From an uncultured Spirochaetales bacterium (GTDB taxonomy: Bacteria > Spirochaetota > Spirochaetia > JAFGXN01): a stretch of 64,000 nucleotides of DNA. The translations under genes and the position numbers were made by a program. The stretch covers positions 1-64,000 of the forward strand of contig CASEOG010000005.1 in assembly GCA_949289575.1 (NCBI GenBank), written 5' to 3'. Positions 60,544-64,000 of the stretch are shown here, piece by piece. The notes under the pieces were generated by a model. The model was not told where the DNA came from. It did not search any database and worked only from the letters and a program-made list of their open reading frames with translations. Every line of letters starts with the position of its first letter. The first letter of the stretch is position 1.

Positions 60544-60557
60544 GAAAAAAAGAATTT

Positions 60558-61061
60558 TTACAGCTCGGTAGAGATAAAGACAGATCGTCCCGCTTCCGAT
60601 GGCGCGGTAAAGCGACCGGACTGATTGTAAACGCCGCCCGTATTCCGGTTTGTATATGTTTCCAAAACGGAATTAACGGTCCCCGTTACGGAATAAACAT
60701 AGTCATCGAGATTTTTCAGCCGCCCCTGATACAAAACGACCTCCCTCTTCAACTCTCTGTACAACACCGTCAGAATCGAAGATTCTTCGGAGGGGAGAAC
60801 GGAAATCAAATCGTAAAACGATGTTTTTTCCGAAACGGAAAAACGGCGGCACAGACGGGAATACCCCTCGACGCGACGCTCTTCTATCATTTTCAGCCGA
60901 TCCGATTCTTCCGAAAGGCGGGAAAGCAGTGTCTTGAGCGATCGGGAATCCCGATTCATCACCGCAGTTTTCAGCAGATCGGTCAGACGACCGCATTCCT
61001 TCAAAGAAACGACTTCGTTCTTCAGGAGAACCTGAAAATTTTTGACAACATCTTCACTCAA
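60558..61061 (-). CDS. FlgN-like flagellar export chaperone
   Basis: A 167 aa all-helical protein of FlgN type: a long antiparallel coiled coil (VVKNFQVLLKNEVVSLKECGR; EESDRLKMIEERRVEGYSRL), then a conserved-looking YTNRNTGGVYNQSGRF patch. FlgN chaperones FlgK and FlgL before export, and this gene precedes flgK as expected. The start is probably TTG at 61061 with GGGAG 7 nt upstream. The TTG at 61100 has no RBS and gives a Phe-rich start (LFFFCRKD, first residue read as Met). I call the family with moderate confidence. Confidence 0.7.
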   Translation of the reverse strand: MSEDVVKNFQVLLKNEVVSLKECGRLTDLLKTAVMNRDSRSLKTLLSRLSEESDRLKMIEERRVEGYSRLCRRFSVSEKTSFYDLISVLPSEESSILTVLYRELKREVVLYQGRLKNLDDYVYSVTGTVNSVLETYTNRNTGGVYNQSGRFTAPSEAGRSVFISTEL

Positions 61062-61170
61062 ATTCCGACTCCCGATATCTTTTCGGCAGAAAAAAAACAA
61101 AACGTAAGTTTCAAATAAATAAAAAAACCTTTGAGAAGCGGAAAATTTTATTCATAAAAAGGAGGTATAT

Positions 61171-61221
61171 ATGGATAAACGGTACTTCCCAAAGGCATTT
61201 CGATTATATCACACAGGCTAA
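61171..61221 (+). CDS. 16-residue ORF with optimal RBS upstream of trxB
   Basis: ATG-GAT-AAA... encodes MDKRYFPKAFRLYHTG, then TAA. GGAGG lies five nucleotides upstream. It sits in the 240-bp gap between flgN (minus) and trxB (plus), before the trxB promoter. No repeats, start-stop coupling or stem-loops point to an attenuator. It may be a small protein, a remnant or chance. Everything else in the gap is promoter or AT-rich spacer. Confidence 0.35.
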   Translation: MDKRYFPKAFRLYHTG

Positions 61222-61253
61222 AATTGTTCAACCGAAGAGTTCGCAAAACAGAC

Positions 61254-61282
61254 TTTACTATTCCCGTTAAGTAGGTTATAAT
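61254..61282 (+). promoter_or_regulatory. promoter of trxB
   Basis: TTTACT (61254-61259) and a perfect TATAAT (61277-61282) are 17 bp apart. The RBS CGGAG precedes the ATG at 61302. Confidence 0.6.
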
Positions 61283-61301
61283 AACAAAACACGGAGATTC
61301 T

Positions 61302-62240
61302 ATGAACACGGATTGGGATATTGTGATCATCGGTAGCGGCCCTGCCGGACTGACAGCCGCACAGTATGCGGCCCGGGCCGACATGAAAACAGTTGTTTTG
61401 GAACAGCTCTCTCCCGGAGGGCAGGCTCTTCTCATCGACGAATTGGAGAACTACCCCGGTTTTCCCGAGAAAACAGACGGCTTCACTTTTTCCGAGGCCA
61501 TGACCCGACAGGCACAAAAATTCGGAGCTGTTATCGAATATACGGGAGCGGCTTCGGTGAAAAAAGAGAATGACCGCTTCCTGATTGAAACAACCTCGAA
61601 TCAGACACTGACTGCCAAAGCCGTGATTTTGGCTACCGGAGCCGCCCACCGGCCTCTGGGAGTGCCGGGAGAAGAGAAACTTTCCGGGCGGGGAGTCTCT
61701 TACTGTGCGACATGCGACGGTCCTTTTTTTAAAGGGAAAAAAATCTTCGTGGTCGGAGGCGGAGACACAGCCTGCACCGACGCCGCCTATCTGGCGCACC
61801 TGAGTGATGATGTCACTATTGTTCACCGCAAAGACCGTTTCAGGGCACAAAAGGCAGTTGCCGATAAGGTACTCAACCACCCGAATATACGCGTATTATT
61901 CAATACGGAAGTCACGGAAATCAAAGGGAGCGACAAAGTCGAATCGGTTCTGCTCTTTAACAACAAAGACCGGACAACAACGGAAGAACCGGCCGATGCG
62001 GTTTTTATCTTTGTCGGAACCGTTCCCCATACGGAGCCGGTTCCCGGGCTTGAAAAGGATGAAGCGGGATACATTCTGACCGATTCCTCGATGCAAACGT
62101 CCCTTCCCGGACTTTTCTGTGCGGGTGATGTCCGCTCGACACCGTTTCGACAGGTTGTTGTTGCCTGCGGCGAAGGAGCCGTTGCCGCTCATGCTGCGGA
62201 AGAATATATCGGCAAACTGACAGGCAACGAATACCGGTAA
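61302..62240 (+). CDS. trxB: thioredoxin reductase
   Basis: A 312 aa FAD- and NADPH-binding enzyme. The FAD motif GSGPAG (11-16), the redox pair Cys135/Cys138 in CATC, the NADPH-binding GGGDTACTDA (152-161) and a C-terminal GLFCAGDVR motif are intact. It keeps thioredoxin reduced, important for an oxygen-sensitive organism. A GH3 gene follows after one base and is likely cotranscribed, although the functions do not relate clearly. Confidence 0.95.
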   Translation: MNTDWDIVIIGSGPAGLTAAQYAARADMKTVVLEQLSPGGQALLIDELENYPGFPEKTDGFTFSEAMTRQAQKFGAVIEYTGAASVKKENDRFLIETTSNQTLTAKAVILATGAAHRPLGVPGEEKLSGRGVSYCATCDGPFFKGKKIFVVGGGDTACTDAAYLAHLSDDVTIVHRKDRFRAQKAVADKVLNHPNIRVLFNTEVTEIKGSDKVESVLLFNNKDRTTTEEPADAVFIFVGTVPHTEPVPGLEKDEAGYILTDSSMQTSLPGLFCAGDVRSTPFRQVVVACGEGAVAAHAAEEYIGKLTGNEYR

Positions 62241-62241
62241 A

Positions 62242-63891
62242 ATGAAAAAGATTGTCTGTCTGATCTCTTTTTTTCTGTCCGCTTTTTCCTCTTTCGGACT
62301 TTCGTTCTTCCAGAAAAGTCTCGGCGATGCGGAATTGACGGAAGCAATCGCTTCGGAAATGACGGCGGAAGAAAAAATCGGGCAGCTGTTTATGCTCGGC
62401 TATCTGGAGGCCGAACCCGATCCTTTTATTCTGAAAGAAATAGAGGCCGGACGGGTCGGAAATGTCAAAGTCTTCGGCTGGAACGCAACCGATACGGAAG
62501 CGGTTGCCGAAGCGGTTGCACAAATGCAACGGGCCGCATCAAAAACCCGTTTTTCCGTACCGCTGATTGTCGCCACGGACCAGGAAGGAGGATGGGTCCG
62601 TCACGTAAAAGGCAAAACTTCGGTGACACCCGGCAACAACGCCATCGGAGCAACGGGACAACTTTACGATGCTTATGAAAGCGGCCGCCTGATTGCCGCC
62701 GAACTGCGGCTTCTGGGAATCAACATGAATTTTGCACCCGTTGTCGATCTTTTCGACGATCCGGAAGCCGATCTGATCGGACCGCGAACCTTTTCGAGTG
62801 ATCCGAATATAACGGCCGCTTTGGCCATTGCCTTTTTTCACGGCCAGGAAGCCTCCCGGGTTCTCAGCACGGCAAAACATTTTCCGGGACACGGCCGAAC
62901 GGGAATCGACTCGCATATATATATGCCCCGTATTAATTTAAGCGAGGCACAGCTGAAAAACAGAGAGCTGATTCCCTTTGCCGCTCTCGCAAAAGAAAAA
63001 ATTCCCGCTATCATGTCGGGACACCTTAATTTTCCCCAAATCACCGGAGAGGGAACCTCCGCATCGCTCTCTTCGCATGTGCTGAAAGACCTGTTACGCG
63101 GCGAAATGGAGTACGACGGCCTGATTATCACCGACGATTTACTGATGGGCGGTGCACGAAAACCGGGGATCGGGTATCCGCGTATTATAGCGGAATGTAT
63201 CCGGGCCGGAAATGATATTGTCCTGATTTCAAAAGATTACAAATACTACCGGGATGCTTTTGCCGATATGCTGAAACTGTATCATTCAGACAGCCGTTTT
63301 CGCGAAGATGTCGAAAGAGCAGTCAGACACGTTTTGAAAGCAAAAACAGAGTATTTAAGACAGGACGACAGAGTCCCCCTCTATCCGTCCGCGAGAGAGG
63401 CTTCCGGAATGCCGACGGAGGAATCAATGCGATACCAGCAGTCGCTTGCCCTGCGGGCAATTACGGTCACCGCTCCTTTGCGTGTTTTCGACAAGCCGAC
63501 CCCTCTTCTGCTGGCGGGAAGCTACGCAAACATGGGGAAAGCCGGAAAAACCGTTTTTAAAAACAGCACCTTTTTCTTTATTAAGGATTTCAGCCGCGGA
63601 ACAAACCAGTACGAAGTCGCCGACGCCATTACAGCCGCAGCCGAAAAAGAGAAACGAAAAATTATTTTGCTGATTTCCGACACGGAAACGGCTGCTGTCG
63701 GCCGGGTACTGAACGACAGAAATATCCCTTTTACCGTTTTTTCTTCTTTAAATCCCTACCTTGCTTCGGGAGTACTGCGTCCGGGCCAGCAGATCGTCTA
63801 CTTGTACGGAGTCGGTTACGAATCCTTTCGGGCGGCCTTCTCGGTGCTGGCCGGTGATTTTGCTCCCACAGGACATCTACCGATAAAATGA
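62242..63891 (+). CDS. secreted glycoside hydrolase family 3, beta-N-acetylhexosaminidase type
   Basis: A 549 aa protein with signal peptide (MKKIVCLISFFLSAFSSFGL). The NagZ-type fingerprint is present: TDQEGGWV (112-119), KHFPGHG (212-218) followed by IDSH (222-225), the Asp-His acid/base dyad, and the nucleophile region ITDDLLMGG (Asp298). The C-terminal 170 residues form a second alpha/beta domain. It likely removes terminal N-acetylglucosamine outside the cytoplasm, unlike cytoplasmic NagZ. NagB in the same window could process the product further. The ribosome binding site is weak and the gap to trxB is 1 bp. Confidence 0.9.
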   Translation: MKKIVCLISFFLSAFSSFGLSFFQKSLGDAELTEAIASEMTAEEKIGQLFMLGYLEAEPDPFILKEIEAGRVGNVKVFGWNATDTEAVAEAVAQMQRAASKTRFSVPLIVATDQEGGWVRHVKGKTSVTPGNNAIGATGQLYDAYESGRLIAAELRLLGINMNFAPVVDLFDDPEADLIGPRTFSSDPNITAALAIAFFHGQEASRVLSTAKHFPGHGRTGIDSHIYMPRINLSEAQLKNRELIPFAALAKEKIPAIMSGHLNFPQITGEGTSASLSSHVLKDLLRGEMEYDGLIITDDLLMGGARKPGIGYPRIIAECIRAGNDIVLISKDYKYYRDAFADMLKLYHSDSRFREDVERAVRHVLKAKTEYLRQDDRVPLYPSAREASGMPTEESMRYQQSLALRAITVTAPLRVFDKPTPLLLAGSYANMGKAGKTVFKNSTFFFIKDFSRGTNQYEVADAITAAAEKEKRKIILLISDTETAAVGRVLNDRNIPFTVFSSLNPYLASGVLRPGQQIVYLYGVGYESFRAAFSVLAGDFAPTGHLPIK

Positions 63892-64000
63892 TACCTCTTC
63901 AATGGATTTCGGCAACAAATGAAAATTTTCCTCTTCTTTACCGTTTCTTAACCGAACAGGAGCCCCATACACTGAATATACTGGCCTCACTGCCCCTTCG
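63888..64000 (+). CDS. incomplete gene, 5' part only
   Basis: The frame starts with an ATG overlapping the GH3 stop (ATGA) and stays open to the window edge (37 codons). It begins MIPLQWISATNENFPLLY, with no signal peptide seen. The overlap suggests translational coupling with the GH3 gene. The protein family cannot be decided from this fragment. Confidence 0.5.
   Translation, partial: MIPLQWISATNENFPLLYRFLTEQEPHTLNILASLPL

Overview
The window looks like chromosomal DNA of a flagellated, Treponema-like spirochaete of moderate GC. The evidence is two FlaB-type flagellin genes, a flgN-flgK-flgL-fliW-csrA cluster, a bamA-ompH-mutS cluster in the order known from Treponema pallidum, a long pyrophosphate-dependent phosphofructokinase, a membrane pyrophosphatase and many lipoproteins with relaxed spirochaetal lipoboxes. 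I see no insertion sequence, prophage, CRISPR array or rRNA operon. One tRNA gene (Leu, UAA) is present.

Layout. 1-4303 (minus): an operon of a dihydroorotate-dehydrogenase-like flavoprotein, a PlsC-like acyltransferase, a lipoprotein, a TPR protein and an incomplete TolA-like coiled-coil protein. 4376-5563 (minus): rpsU with its own promoter and terminator, then a ZIP metal transporter. 5583-20419 (minus): a seven-gene operon made only of lipoproteins, with one strong promoter and one terminator. It holds two small lipocalin-like proteins, two fibronectin-type-III proteins and three giant proteins with Ig-like and C-terminal carbohydrate-binding-like domains. It is the most accessory-looking region. 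20467-25441 (minus): yebC-ruvC-ruvA-ruvB-queA-mutY. 25442-33856 (minus): bamA-ompH-mutS and a secreted GH2 enzyme. 33887-38706 (plus): tmk, a secreted unknown, an RsmB/F-type methyltransferase, a small exporter, a UvrD/Rep helicase and tRNA-Leu. 38671-43580: a DUF188 protein (minus), galK, a lipoprotein (minus), pfp and a membrane protein (minus), with two bidirectional terminators. 43619-45780 (plus): infC-rpmI-rplT, a ZapB-like coiled-coil protein and zapA. 45781-46093 has no protein gene. It holds a candidate small RNA, a sigma-28 promoter and a flagellin leader. 46094-52422 (plus): flaB1, flaB2, flaG, fliD, two unknowns, tsaE, tsaB. 52423-56123 (minus): hppA, an unknown and nagB. 56197-56659 (plus): bacteriohemerythrin. 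56683-61061 (minus): flgN-flgK-flgL-fliW-csrA. 61171-64000 (plus): a tiny ORF, trxB, a GH3 enzyme and an incomplete gene.

How it fits together. CsrA and its antagonist FliW are encoded about 10 kb from a flaB1 leader that carries a textbook CsrA hairpin (GGA in the loop) and a second GGA over the ribosome binding site. This suggests a FliW-CsrA-flagellin feedback loop like that of Bacillus hag. Sigma-28-like promoters precede flaB1 and flgK. PPi-dependent phosphofructokinase and the ion-pumping pyrophosphatase indicate a pyrophosphate-economising energy metabolism. GH2, GH3, NagB and GalK suggest use of galactosides and N-acetylhexosamines. Other points of interest are a thymidylate kinase with Thr in place of the P-loop Lys on an apparently leaderless transcript, a fliD gene with the same promoter-to-ATG geometry, a protein gene whose 3' end runs antisense through tRNA-Leu, and an infC gene with a non-ATG start.
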